A stretch of 64,000 nucleotides of DNA from Bacillota bacterium (lineage in GTDB: Bacteria; Bacillota; Clostridia; Christensenellales; Aristaeellaceae), in assembly GCA_023411175.1 (NCBI GenBank), contig JAEYPB010000056.1, forward strand, positions 37,402 to 101,401. Direction: 5' to 3'. Below are positions 17,778 through 26,740 of this stretch, piece by piece. The first letter of the stretch is position 1; each line of letters starts with the position of its first letter. A program made the position numbers and the translations under genes. Under the pieces are notes generated by a model. That model made no database searches and was not told the origin of the DNA. It worked only from the letters and a program-made list of their open reading frames with translations.

Positions 17778-19352
17778 TCAATCGCATCCTTTGTTTGGCA
17801 CCGTAATCTGGCGGTACTGGTTGGGCGAGGTGCCCGTGTTTTTCTTGAACACGCGGATGAAGTACCTCACGTCGGCAAACCCCGTCCGCTTGGCGATGTC
17901 GTACACCTTGAGGCCCGAATCCTTGAGCATCTCCTTCGCCTTGTGGATGCGCAGATTGCTCAGGTACTGTACGAAGGTCTGTCCGGTCGTCGTCTTGAAC
18001 AGCGTGCCGAAGTAGCTTGGGCTGAAGTGGAACATCTGGGCGATGCTCTCCTGCGTCAGCGCGTTGTCCCCATAGTTTTCGGCCAGGTAGTCTATGCAGT
18101 GGCTGATGATGCTGACGCTCTTGTTCAGCTGGGACGCCTGTACCACGTCGGCGATGTCCGCGCAGATGGACGCGAACTGCGCGCCAAATGCCGAGAGGTA
18201 GGCCGCATACTCGCTCATCTCGCGCAGCCGCTCGTCGAAGGCCTTGTGCGCGCTGATGGGCATGCTGCCGGAAAGGCTGTTTAAAAGCTCCGCCAGCCCC
18301 GTGTGCAGCGAAAAGATCATCCGCTGCGGCGGCATCCACGGCGGCCGCGACATGGCGTCGATCAGCGCGCCGGCTTCCGCCGCGGCGCAGCCGGGATTGC
18401 CCTCCCGGATCGCGGCGTGAATGCGGTCCATCTGAGCGCCGTCCATGGCCCGGCCGGTGTCGATGGAGATGGATTCCGGGGTGATGACGGAAAACGGCTT
18501 GGAGTAGAACGCAAACGCGGACAGGGTTTGCGTTTGATGGTAGCACCTGAGCGGGCTTTGCAGCATCGACGGCGCGGGGCCTGAAATCGTGGCGCTCAGG
18601 AAGATGCCGGTGCGCAGCGCGACGTCCTGCAGGCAGTCTCGAAGGAACGGGCAGAACTCCTGCTCAGGCGCATCGCTTCGCGTCTGAAACAATACGGAGA
18701 TGATTTCGCTGCCGGACAGAAACGTCAGGCTCTGCCCGTGCGGCGCATACCAGCTTTCGATGATTCCCCTGAGGTCTCGCACAAGCGACGCGCTGGCGTG
18801 CTGGTAGAATTGGTGCTGCTCCGGCGTACCCGGCATGGGGCGGAGCAATATCAGCCTGCCCGGCGTATCCAGCGGCAGCTTCAGCTGCTCCGCGAGGCTC
18901 GGTGCGTAGTTCGCCGGATCGCGCAGCCAGCGGCTCAGCGCCGAGAGCATGTACACGCCCTGCGCGGCGCCGGGTGCGGGCGCTTCGAGGCTGCCGCCCT
19001 GGGCATGCTCCACGATGGCGCGCACAGAATCCATCGAATAGGGTTTGACGATGTAGTCGAACACGCCCAGCCGGATCGCCCGCTGGGCGTAGGGGAAGTG
19101 GTCGTAGGCGCTCAGGATGACCACGCAAAGGTTGCCGTAGCGTTTTCGGATGCGCTCCAGCATGTCCAGCCCATCCATGCCGGGCATGCGGATATCCAGA
19201 AAAATCAGGTCGGGCAGCTGCTCGGAGAGCAGCGCGAAGCCCTGCTCCGCGTCGCCCGCCACCTGAATCTGCATTCCGGAGTCGATGGTGCGCAGCGCAT
19301 TTGTCAGACCCTCGCGGCTCTCCCACTCATCCTCCACAATCAAAACGCGCAT
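17778..19352 (-). CDS. Two-component response regulator with AraC-type HTH (YesN-like)
   Basis: A 524-residue regulator. The receiver (1-125) has E7-D8, phospho-acceptor D53 in FLDIRMPGMDG and the lysine in YIVKPYSMD. A long middle region of roughly 290 residues separates it from the C-terminal AraC helix-turn-helix pair (IAQMFHFSPSYFGTLFKTTTG and IAKRTGFADVRYFIRVFKKNTG). Start at ATG 19352 follows AAGGGG; the frame extends 15 codons further upstream without support. Co-transcribed with the kinase downstream, and probably activates the LplBCA promoter at 15884. Confidence 0.9.
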   Translation of the reverse strand: MRVLIVEDEWESREGLTNALRTIDSGMQIQVAGDAEQGFALLSEQLPDLIFLDIRMPGMDGLDMLERIRKRYGNLCVVILSAYDHFPYAQRAIRLGVFDYIVKPYSMDSVRAIVEHAQGGSLEAPAPGAAQGVYMLSALSRWLRDPANYAPSLAEQLKLPLDTPGRLILLRPMPGTPEQHQFYQHASASLVRDLRGIIESWYAPHGQSLTFLSGSEIISVLFQTRSDAPEQEFCPFLRDCLQDVALRTGIFLSATISGPAPSMLQSPLRCYHQTQTLSAFAFYSKPFSVITPESISIDTGRAMDGAQMDRIHAAIREGNPGCAAAEAGALIDAMSRPPWMPPQRMIFSLHTGLAELLNSLSGSMPISAHKAFDERLREMSEYAAYLSAFGAQFASICADIADVVQASQLNKSVSIISHCIDYLAENYGDNALTQESIAQMFHFSPSYFGTLFKTTTGQTFVQYLSNLRIHKAKEMLKDSGLKVYDIAKRTGFADVRYFIRVFKKNTGTSPNQYRQITVPNKGCD

Positions 19353-19385
19353 TTTTATCCCCTTGCCCTCTTTTTGCGCAGGTTG

Positions 19386-19414
19386 ATTATAGCACACGAC
19401 ATGCGTTCCAACAA
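19386..19414 (-). promoter_or_regulatory. Promoter of the response regulator/kinase operon
   Basis: Minus-strand -35 TTGTTG (19414-19409), 17-bp spacer, consensus -10 TATAAT (19391-19386) with an extended TG (TGCTATAAT). Predicted start near 19379, leader about 27 nt. Confidence 0.8.
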
Positions 19415-19488
19415 TAAATACGCGAACAGACTGATGAATCGTCTACAAATATGGAAAAAGTGCAATAGATATTCGCGGGGAGTCACCT

Positions 19489-19494
19489 TATAAT
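19489..19494 (+). promoter_or_regulatory. Possible -10 element for the fructoside locus
   Basis: A perfect TATAAT lies 35 bp before the chosen GH32 start, with no recognisable -35 at 16-18 bp, as expected for an activated promoter. It overlaps an upstream in-frame ATG (19493), which argues that the downstream ATG at 19529 is the real start. Confidence 0.4.
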
Positions 19495-19528
19495 GGAAAA
19501 CAAGCTGGCAGAGGAGGATTCATCCACC

Positions 19529-20929
19529 ATGAAGCATGTGTTCTACAAGCCCCCGGTCGGCTGGGCCGGCGACTTCATCCCGTTCTACCATGACGGCGCG
19601 TTTCAGCTGTTCTACCTGCGCGACATCCGCACCGCCCGCGGACACTTTGACGGGATCCCGTGGTTCCGCGTCTCGACGCGCGACTTTGTCGACTTTGAGG
19701 ATCGCGGGCTGATGATCGAGCCGGGCGGCTACGACGAACAGGACCTGTGCATCTACACCGGTTCCGCAATCGAAAAGGGCGGACGCGTGTACATTTTCTA
19801 TACCGGCCACAACCCGCGCATGCGCTCCAAGGGCAGGCCCGAGCAGGGTGTGATGGTCGCGGTCAGCGACGACGGCATGAAGACCTTCCAAAAGCTGCCG
19901 GGCTGCATGTTCTCGCCGGAAGGCTACGAGGACCACGACTGGCGGGATCCGTTCGTGTGGCTGGAGGAGAGCGACGGGCTGTACCACATGGCGCTCGCCG
20001 CCCGCTCTGCCGAAGGCCACGCCACGCGCCGGGGGCTGACGGCCCACCTCACCAGCCCCGACCTCGAAAACTGGCGCATCGAGGCGCCGCTGTGGGCGCC
20101 GGAGAGCTACTACACCCACGAATGCCCCGACGTGTTCAGGATTGGGGACTGGTACTACCTCTTGTTCTCCGAGTTTACCGACAGCTGCCGCACACGCTAC
20201 GTGATGAGCCGTTCGCTTCAGGGCCCGTGGATTTCGCCCGTGGACGACGTGTTCGACACCCGCGCCTTCTACGCCGCCAAGACCGCCACCGACGGCAAAG
20301 CGCGCTACCTGTTCGGCTGGAATCCCACCCGCGTCGACGGCGACGACACCAAGGATTTCCACTGGGGCGGCAACCTGGTCGTGCACGAGCTGTTCCAGCG
20401 CGAGGACGGCTCGCTGGGCGTCAAGGAGCCGGACAGCATCCGAGCCGCGTGGGGCGGCGGAAGCCCGGCGCAGTTCGGCGGCGCGGACAGCGTCTCTCTC
20501 GACTGCCCCGACCGCATGGCCACCGCTTTTCTGGACGCGCCCTGCCCCGATCGGTTCCGGCTGGAGATGGACGTCACGTTTGCCGATAAGACCCGCATAT
20601 TCGGGCTGATGCTCCGGGCCGATCGGGAGGCCGATACCGCCTACGGGTTCAAGTTCTATCCGGCAATGAGCCGGCTCGCGTTCGACGCGCTGCCGGAGCC
20701 GATCTGGAATTCGCTCCGAACGCGCGGGCTGGATCGATTGCTGCCGATGGAGCCGGACGCGCCGATGCATCTTTCGCTGGTCGTGGACGGCACGATGGCG
20801 ACCTTGTACGCAGACGGCAATGTGGCGCTGACCACGCGCATGTACAACTACAGCGGACAGTCGCTGGGGATCTTCGCGCAGCACGGCGCCGTCAAATTTG
20901 AAAATATCCGCATCAGTACCGGCTTTTGA
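19529..20929 (+). CDS. Divergent GH32-family glycoside hydrolase
   Basis: A 466-residue cytoplasmic protein (no signal peptide) with the GH32 five-bladed propeller plus C-terminal beta-sandwich layout. The canonical WxNDPNG motif is replaced by GWAGDFIPFYHDG; D15 would be the nucleophile. The transition-state motif WRDPF (R139-D140-P141) and the acid/base motif HECPDVF (E198) are intact, so the enzyme should be active. Family members cleave beta-fructofuranosides; the altered -1 site suggests a modified or unusual fructoside. Start chosen at ATG 19529, 11 nt after GAGGAGG. It is 24 bp upstream of a canonical GH32 gene and co-transcribed with it. Confidence 0.82.
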   Translation: MKHVFYKPPVGWAGDFIPFYHDGAFQLFYLRDIRTARGHFDGIPWFRVSTRDFVDFEDRGLMIEPGGYDEQDLCIYTGSAIEKGGRVYIFYTGHNPRMRSKGRPEQGVMVAVSDDGMKTFQKLPGCMFSPEGYEDHDWRDPFVWLEESDGLYHMALAARSAEGHATRRGLTAHLTSPDLENWRIEAPLWAPESYYTHECPDVFRIGDWYYLLFSEFTDSCRTRYVMSRSLQGPWISPVDDVFDTRAFYAAKTATDGKARYLFGWNPTRVDGDDTKDFHWGGNLVVHELFQREDGSLGVKEPDSIRAAWGGGSPAQFGGADSVSLDCPDRMATAFLDAPCPDRFRLEMDVTFADKTRIFGLMLRADREADTAYGFKFYPAMSRLAFDALPEPIWNSLRTRGLDRLLPMEPDAPMHLSLVVDGTMATLYADGNVALTTRMYNYSGQSLGIFAQHGAVKFENIRISTGF

Positions 20930-20953
20930 CAATCAACTGAAGGAGGTGTCGAC

Positions 20954-22300
20954 ATGGCCACGAAGGGACGGCGAAACTACCGCCCGGCGCTGCACTTTAC
21001 GCCGAAGAAGGCATGGATCAACGACCCCAATGGGCTGTGCAAGCGAGGGGATACCTATCACCTGTTCGCGCAGCACTACCCCGACGATACGGTCTGGGGG
21101 CCGATGCACTGGCTGCACGCCACTTCGAAGGACCTGATCCACTGGGAGGAAGTGGGCATCGCGCTGGCGCCGGATGCGCTGGGCCTGATCTTCTCCGGCA
21201 GCGCCGTCGTGGACGCGGACAACACCGCAGGGTTCGGCGCGGGCGCGCTGATCGCGATGTACACCAGCCACGGCGAGTGCGAGCAGCAGTCGATCGCAGG
21301 CGCACCGGACGGAATCAATTTCGTCAAGTACGAGGGAAACCCGGTCATTCCGAACCCCGGTCTCAAGGATTTCCGGGACCCAAAGGTGTTCAAAAACCCG
21401 GTGCTGGGCGGTTGGAGCTGCGCCATCGCCGCGGGCGACCGCGTGGCGTTCTACCACTCCACCGATCTTAAAAACTGGGCGCGCACGGGCGACTTCGGCT
21501 CGACGGAGAACAGGCTGGGCACGATCTTTGAATGCCCCGACGTGTTTCCGGTCAAGGCGCCGGACGGGCGCGAAGTGTGGGTGCTCATCGCCAGCATGAT
21601 CCAGGCGCCCACGGACGGCGGCCACCGCACGCAGTACTTCCTGGGCGAATTCGACGGCCATACCTTCCGCCAGACCGTGCCGATGCCCGAGCCGGTTCTG
21701 CTGGACATAGGCTACGACAACTACGCTTCGGTTTCCTTTTTTGGCGCGGAGAATCCGACCATCCTCGGGTGGGGCACAAGCTGGGTGTACGCGCGGGAGG
21801 AGCCCACGACCGATTACTGCGGCTGCATGACGCTGGCGCGGACGTTGACGCTCCGGGATACGCCCGCAGGGCTCAGGCTGTGCCAGCAGCCGGTGCTCCC
21901 GGTCGTTTCCGGAGAGGCGGCCATTGCGGACGGCGGCGCGCTGCCGGGTGAAGTGTTCCTGTTGAAGATCCGATCGGAAGGCGCTTTCTCCGCCAGATTT
22001 GAAAACGCCAAGGGCGAGTCCTTCGCATTCGGGCTGGATGAAAACGGGCAGTTCTTCACGGACCGGGCGAAGGCGGGCGAAGACGGATTCAACCCGCTGT
22101 ACGCGACACCGCTGTTCCAGCGGACGCAGGCGGCCCGGCTCGTGAACGGCCCGGTGGAGATGACGGTGGTCTTCGACAGGAGCATCTGCGAATTGTTCGC
22201 GGACGACGGGCTCTACGCGAATTCGACGCTGATGTTCCCGACGGCGCCCTATGAAACGCTTTCTCTATGCGGCGCGACGGCGACCATCGCGAAGCTCTGA
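20954..22300 (+). CDS. GH32 beta-fructofuranosidase (sucrose/fructan hydrolase)
   Basis: A 448-residue enzyme with all GH32 hallmarks: WINDPNG (21-27, nucleophile D24), FSGSAV (80-85), FRDPKV (140-145, D142) and FECPDVF (192-198, acid/base E193). It hydrolyses terminal beta-linked fructose from sucrose, sucrose-6-phosphate, inulin or levan oligosaccharides. No signal peptide is present, so it acts on imported sugar. With an ABC importer rather than a PTS nearby, unphosphorylated fructo-oligosaccharide is the likelier substrate. Strong AAGGAGG ribosome site 7 nt before the ATG. Confidence 0.93.
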   Translation: MATKGRRNYRPALHFTPKKAWINDPNGLCKRGDTYHLFAQHYPDDTVWGPMHWLHATSKDLIHWEEVGIALAPDALGLIFSGSAVVDADNTAGFGAGALIAMYTSHGECEQQSIAGAPDGINFVKYEGNPVIPNPGLKDFRDPKVFKNPVLGGWSCAIAAGDRVAFYHSTDLKNWARTGDFGSTENRLGTIFECPDVFPVKAPDGREVWVLIASMIQAPTDGGHRTQYFLGEFDGHTFRQTVPMPEPVLLDIGYDNYASVSFFGAENPTILGWGTSWVYAREEPTTDYCGCMTLARTLTLRDTPAGLRLCQQPVLPVVSGEAAIADGGALPGEVFLLKIRSEGAFSARFENAKGESFAFGLDENGQFFTDRAKAGEDGFNPLYATPLFQRTQAARLVNGPVEMTVVFDRSICELFADDGLYANSTLMFPTAPYETLSLCGATATIAKL

Positions 22301-22374
22301 ACTCGTCGCGGGTAGGCGGCGAAAACTCCTGACTTCTGATAATCGGGCTCAGCTTGCCATCCGATTGTCTTAAA

Positions 22375-22415
22375 AAGGCTGCCATCAGGTTTGAAGCAAA
22401 TCTGATGGCAGCCTT
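22375..22415 (+). terminator. Terminator after the GH32 pair; remainder of 22301-22610
   Basis: An 18-bp near-perfect stem (22375-22392 and 22398-22415, 5-nt loop) followed by TTCTG. The 310-bp gap 22301-22610 otherwise holds only AT-rich sequence and a good GGGAGG site for the next gene; I found no convincing -35/-10 pair. Confidence 0.75.
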
Positions 22416-22610
22416 TCTGCTTGATACCAGCAGAGTATAAACCCGTCTATCAAGGCTCAGGGAGAATGGTCTAGGCCCTTTGCCGCCAGCGATATTTTTT
22501 GAAAAGAAGAAGGAAATTATCGGGTGACATAGAATTAATAGATCATTACCTATCCTACCACATGACCACAGATCAGGTTTCCGTTCATTCAATCGGGAGG
22601 TGTTGCCCGA

Positions 22611-23381
22611 GTGAAGCCGATCAAGTCCATCCACCGGGTCATGCTGCATTCCAAAGCGTCGGAAGCCATCGCGGAATACATCGAGGATAACCGCTTGTCG
22701 CCCGGAGACAGGCTGCCCAGCGAGCGTTCGCTGGCCGAACAGCTCAATATCGGCCGAAACTCTGTTCGGGAAGCGCTCAGATCCCTTGAGACGAACGGGA
22801 TCATCGAGGTGCGAAATGGGCTGGGCGCCTTTGTCTGCGAGAAAAAAACCAGTTCCGCCATCAACATAAGGCTCAACAAGACGCGCAACAACCTTCTGGA
22901 GTTGTTGGAAACGCGGTACGCGCTGGAGCTGCACGCCATCGAGCTGTGCATCCGAAACATCACGGACGAGGAGATCTTAAGGGCGGGGGCCTTCCTTGAA
23001 GAATCGAAACGGTCGATCCAGCAGAACCTCGCCGATCAGCACCCGCCGGACGCGGCCTTTCACCGGGTCATTTACACCGCCACCCGAAACCGGACGCTCT
23101 GCGAGCTGCTCATCCAGGTCGATATGCTGATGACCGAAATTTGGTCTACGCTCCAAGGAAACGAAAACATGCATTTGGCCACGCTGCCGTTTCATGAGGC
23201 GCTATACGAAGCGCTGAAGGAGCGGTCGCTGCGCAAGGCGCAGCAGGCCGTGGTCGACAACTTGCGCACCGGCGCCGAATTCATCCTGTCCGCGAAGTCG
23301 ACCGATCGTCAGATGGATCTGAAACGGTATGAGCCCTACCTGGTTTTACGAAAAGAAGGAGAAGCGCACGACAACCCTTGA
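22611..23381 (+). CDS. FadR-subfamily GntR transcriptional regulator
   Basis: A 256-residue regulator. Residues 8-75 are the winged helix-turn-helix (LPSERSLAEQLNIGRNSVREALRSLETNGIIEVRNGLGAF). Residues about 90-240 are an all-helical FCD ligand-binding domain with a candidate metal histidine (FHRVIYTATRN) and a second in LPFHEALYEALKE. GTG start 10 nt after GGGAGG. FadR-type proteins usually repress catabolic operons and release DNA on binding an acid or sugar-acid intermediate. Placed between the GH32 genes and the importer, it is the probable controller of this fructoside locus. Confidence 0.88.
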   Translation: MKPIKSIHRVMLHSKASEAIAEYIEDNRLSPGDRLPSERSLAEQLNIGRNSVREALRSLETNGIIEVRNGLGAFVCEKKTSSAINIRLNKTRNNLLELLETRYALELHAIELCIRNITDEEILRAGAFLEESKRSIQQNLADQHPPDAAFHRVIYTATRNRTLCELLIQVDMLMTEIWSTLQGNENMHLATLPFHEALYEALKERSLRKAQQAVVDNLRTGAEFILSAKSTDRQMDLKRYEPYLVLRKEGEAHDNP

Positions 23382-23480
23382 CAATATGAATGCAGCCGCG
23401 TGCGAGCATTGCACCGCTCAACGCGGTCATCCCGCCGTGTATCTCAACTCGCTGCACTCATGCTGTAAAACCGGCTCTGA

Positions 23481-23497
23481 CTTCCCGGCGCGGGAAG
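23481..23497 (+). promoter_or_regulatory. Leader hairpin before the binding-protein gene
   Basis: Perfect 7-bp stem-loop (CTTCCCG, GCG, CGGGAAG) about 28 nt before the start codon and just upstream of the GTAGGAGGG ribosome site. It could stabilise the 5' end of the message. Confidence 0.4.
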
Positions 23498-23524
23498 AGC
23501 AAATATATTGTAGGAGGGAAACCC

Positions 23525-24814
23525 ATGAAACGGAGAACCCGGATCGTGCCCCTGTGGGTAGTCGTCCTGATGCTGCTGACGGCCTTCGGAGGCGCGACGA
23601 ACGCCCTGGCCGAGGCGGACATCACGCTGCGCATGGTTGAATCGCTGACCAGCCCATCGCGCACCGAGCTTCTACGCGCTCAGTTGGATGCGTTTGAGGC
23701 TGCGAACCCGGGCATCAAGGTGGAGCTGATTTCCCCGCCGCTGACCGACGCCGACAACAAGATCGCGCAGATGCTGATGAACCAGCAGCCGCTGGACGTG
23801 CTGGAAGTCCGCGACCACACGGCGGCGCAGTTCATCAACAACAAGTGGATCGCCAACATGGATGAGTACATCACAGGTTGGGCCGAGTATGAAGGCCTGA
23901 AGCCCATCGCCAAGACCGATATTTCCGCCATTGGCGGAGCCTCCTACCTGATCCCCTACGGCTTCTATCAGCGCTGCGTGTACTACAACACCAAGTATTT
24001 TGAAGAGGCCGGGCTGACCCCGCCCCGCACCATGGGCGAATTGTACGAAACCGCCAAGGCGCTGACCAACCCCGCGGTCAACCGCTACGGCTATTCGTTC
24101 CGCGGCGCCGCGGGCGGACACTGGTATGCCGAGATGCACATTCAGGCCAATCTGGGCAACAAGGTGGATCCCTCCTGCGCCTTCTACACGACCGACGGCG
24201 CGACGATCTTCTCCCAGCCGGAAGCGCTGGACGCGATGAAGTATTACATTAACCTGTACAACGACTGCTCCGCGCCTGACTCGCTCAACTGGAGCTACGC
24301 GGAAATGGTTGAGGCCTTCGTCAGCGGCGTCACGGCCATCCTGATCCAGGACCCCGAAGTCATCGCGACTTGCGAGGAGCGCATGGAGCCGGGCACCTGG
24401 AGCACTTCGGTGCTGCCCGTCGGCGACGAAACCGGCATCTCCTTCGGGCCGATGGGGTATGCGGGCTGGGGCATGACCGCTTACTCCGAGCACAAGGACG
24501 AGGCGTGGAAGCTGATCTCCTACCTGTGCGGCATCGAGGCGAATACGGCCTTCTGCAAGGCCAACTCGCTCCTGCCCATTCACGAGGCCGCCCAACAGGA
24601 TCCCTTCTTCTCCGCGCCGGTGTATGCCGCCTACGCTGAAATGGCCGCGGACACCGCGACCTGGGCAAGCGCGGTCGCACCGCAGTCCTTTGCGGGCTGG
24701 GGTGAGTTCAACAACTTTGCCAACGCCGATCTGCAGAAGATGCTCAGCGGCTCCCTCTCTCCCGAAGATCTTCTGGCCAAGTGGGATGCCTACTGGCTGG
24801 CGCAGAAGACCTGA
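23525..24814 (+). CDS. CUT1 sugar ABC transporter substrate-binding protein
   Basis: A 429-residue family 1 solute-binding protein, the capture subunit of the fructoside importer. The start at ATG 23525 is set by GTAGGAGGG and the onset of a signal peptide (about 1-30, ending NALA before EADIT); no lipobox cysteine. The mature part has the typical LDAFEAANPGIKVELI and YGFYQRCVYYNTKYFEEAGL segments of sugar-binding members. Downstream come two permeases and a GH172-family enzyme. The expected ligand is a fructo-oligosaccharide or cyclic fructoside, by context only. Confidence 0.9.
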   Translation: MKRRTRIVPLWVVVLMLLTAFGGATNALAEADITLRMVESLTSPSRTELLRAQLDAFEAANPGIKVELISPPLTDADNKIAQMLMNQQPLDVLEVRDHTAAQFINNKWIANMDEYITGWAEYEGLKPIAKTDISAIGGASYLIPYGFYQRCVYYNTKYFEEAGLTPPRTMGELYETAKALTNPAVNRYGYSFRGAAGGHWYAEMHIQANLGNKVDPSCAFYTTDGATIFSQPEALDAMKYYINLYNDCSAPDSLNWSYAEMVEAFVSGVTAILIQDPEVIATCEERMEPGTWSTSVLPVGDETGISFGPMGYAGWGMTAYSEHKDEAWKLISYLCGIEANTAFCKANSLLPIHEAAQQDPFFSAPVYAAYAEMAADTATWASAVAPQSFAGWGEFNNFANADLQKMLSGSLSPEDLLAKWDAYWLAQKT

Positions 24815-24831
24815 GCCTGATTGAAGACGAT

Positions 24832-24867
24832 GCCGCGCCGGGCCGCCTTCCCGCGGACCGGCGCGGC
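24832..24867 (+). repeat. Intercistronic stem-loop after the binding-protein gene
   Basis: Perfect 10-bp GC-only stem (24832-24841 and 24858-24867, 16-nt loop) 18 bp after the stop codon, without a T run. It probably protects the binding-protein message or lowers expression of the permeases. Confidence 0.55.
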
Positions 24868-24928
24868 GGAACTCCCCGCAAGGGCGTCATCCCCGTGGTG
24901 TCATTCTTTGACCGGAGGTGCAACCGCC

Positions 24929-25858
24929 ATGGTGAGAAACCGCTCCGGCACGCCCGGCGCGACCGCGCGCGTGCGAAGCGGCGCGCGAAGCCGCTTCATA
25001 TTGCTGATGCTCCTGCCCGGCATCCTGGCGATCCTGGCCTTTACGTATTATCCGCTGTCACGGGGTTTCGTTATGGCGTTTCAGCGGTACACGATCTGGA
25101 ACATCTACGACCGCGCCTTCATCGGCTTTTCCAACTTCGTCGATATCTTTTCCGATCCTGACTTTCACATGATCGCCTGGAACACCGTGCGGTGGGTCTT
25201 TGCTTCGCTCGCGCTCCAGTTCACGCTGGGCTTTGCGCTGGCACTGATGCTGAAAAAGCGATTCCCCGGTTCGGGCGTCTACCAGGGGTTGGTCTACGTT
25301 CCGTGGGCGATTTCGGGGTTTCTGATCGGGCTGATCTGGCGCTGGCTGTTCAACGGTCAGTCCGGCGCTATCAATGACATCCTGATGCGCCTGGGCATCA
25401 TTGCGAAGCAGCTGCCCTTCCTGTCCAACGTCAATTACGCGCTGTGGAGCTGCATCGCCGCCAATGTGTGGTACGGCATCGCCTTCTTTGCCATCATGAT
25501 TCAGGCGGCGCTCCGGGGCGTTCCCGACGAGCTGTACGAGGCGGCCGAGATCGACGGCGCGACGAGGCTTCAGCGCTTTGGGCGGGTCACGCTGCCCTAC
25601 ATCAAGCCTACGCTGATTTTGACGACGCTCCTGCGCGTCATATGGATCCTGAATTTCCCGGACCTGATCTACGGCATGACCCAGGGCGGGCCGGCCAACG
25701 CTTCCCACATCCTGTCCACCTACATGATGAGCTATGTGATGAATTCCCAGGATTACGGGCGGGCGTCGGCCCTCGGCGTGATCATCATGGCCATCCTGGC
25801 CGCCTATACGATGTTCTACCTGGCCATGACCAGGTTTGAAGAATCGGGGGATTTCTAA
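24929..25858 (+). CDS. CUT1 sugar ABC transporter permease (MalF/UgpA-type)
   Basis: A 309-residue permease with six predicted helices and the EAA loop DELYEAAEIDGATRLQRFGRVTLPYIKP. Start at ATG 24929 is fixed by GGAGGTG 8 nt upstream; the frame is open for 36 more codons but has no ribosome site or membrane character there. Its stop overlaps the next permease start (TAATG), indicating coupled translation. Works with the binding protein upstream; no ATPase gene accompanies it. Confidence 0.9.
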   Translation: MVRNRSGTPGATARVRSGARSRFILLMLLPGILAILAFTYYPLSRGFVMAFQRYTIWNIYDRAFIGFSNFVDIFSDPDFHMIAWNTVRWVFASLALQFTLGFALALMLKKRFPGSGVYQGLVYVPWAISGFLIGLIWRWLFNGQSGAINDILMRLGIIAKQLPFLSNVNYALWSCIAANVWYGIAFFAIMIQAALRGVPDELYEAAEIDGATRLQRFGRVTLPYIKPTLILTTLLRVIWILNFPDLIYGMTQGGPANASHILSTYMMSYVMNSQDYGRASALGVIIMAILAAYTMFYLAMTRFEESGDF

Positions 25859-26709
25859 TGACGCAGAAGAGAAAGGTTGCGCTTCAAAACGGCACCGCTG
25901 ACGCGTCACGGGCCGTCGCGCTGGCGCTTATGCTGGCGGTGATCCTGTTTCCGCTCATCTGGATTTTTCTGACCTCTCTCAAGGGCAAGACGGAGATCTA
26001 CGTCTTCCCGGTGCGCTACTGGCCGGAAAACCCCACCTTCGCCAACTATGAGGAGCTCTTCGGCATCTCCTCCTTCGGCATCTACTTTTTGAACAGCCTG
26101 ATCGTATCGATGGTCGGCGCGGGCGGGGCGATGCTCTGCGCCATCATGGGCGCATACGTGCTTGCCCGCTTCAACTTCCGGGGCAAGGGGGCGCTGCTGT
26201 TCGCCTTTCTGTTCACCCAGATGGTGCCGATGTTCATCATCCTTGCGCCGCTCTACACGATCATGAGCCGACTGGGGCTGATCAACCACCCGGCCTCGCT
26301 GATGATCTGCTACGCGGTGATGAACATTCCCTACTGCACCGTGACGCTCCGCGGGTTTTTCCAGCGCATCCCCGGATCGCTGGAAGAGGCCGCCCAGATC
26401 GACGGATGCAACCGCATTCAGAGCCTGATCCGCATCGTGATGCCGGTGATGGCTTCGGGCATCGCGGCCACCTTCATGTTCGTGTTCGTGCAATGCTGGA
26501 ACGAAGTCTTTCTGGCGATCATGTTCATCGATGTGGAGGCGTATAAGACGATTCCCGTGGCGCTCAATTCGTTTATTATGAAGTATGATATCAATTGGGG
26601 CGCGCTCGCGGCCGGTATCGTCGTGTCGATCCTGCCCACGATTCTCATGTTCGCCTTTGTGCAAAAGTACATCGCGGGTGGGCTGACCGCCGGCGCCGTC
26701 AAGGGATAA
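25858..26709 (+). CDS. CUT1 sugar ABC transporter permease (MalG/UgpE-type)
   Basis: A 283-residue second channel subunit with EAA loop GSLEEAAQIDGCNRIQSLIRIVMPVM and C-terminus QKYIAGGLTAGAVKG, typical of MalG-type proteins. Translationally coupled to its partner through a TAATG overlap. It is followed after 31 bp by the GH172-like gene, which makes an uptake-plus-hydrolysis unit. Confidence 0.92.
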   Translation: MTQKRKVALQNGTADASRAVALALMLAVILFPLIWIFLTSLKGKTEIYVFPVRYWPENPTFANYEELFGISSFGIYFLNSLIVSMVGAGGAMLCAIMGAYVLARFNFRGKGALLFAFLFTQMVPMFIILAPLYTIMSRLGLINHPASLMICYAVMNIPYCTVTLRGFFQRIPGSLEEAAQIDGCNRIQSLIRIVMPVMASGIAATFMFVFVQCWNEVFLAIMFIDVEAYKTIPVALNSFIMKYDINWGALAAGIVVSILPTILMFAFVQKYIAGGLTAGAVKG

Positions 26710-26740
26710 ACCCAGAACACAGCGGGAGTGATTGGCTTTT

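Noticed and set aside
16085..17806. 573-codon plus-strand frame over the second histidine kinase
   Set aside because: Shadow of a kinase with intact phospho-acceptor and ATPase motifs.
19529..20929. Inactive GH32 pseudogene because WxNDPNG is missing
   Set aside because: The frame is full length, and aspartate D15, the RDP motif and the ECPD motif remain, so an active variant is more likely.
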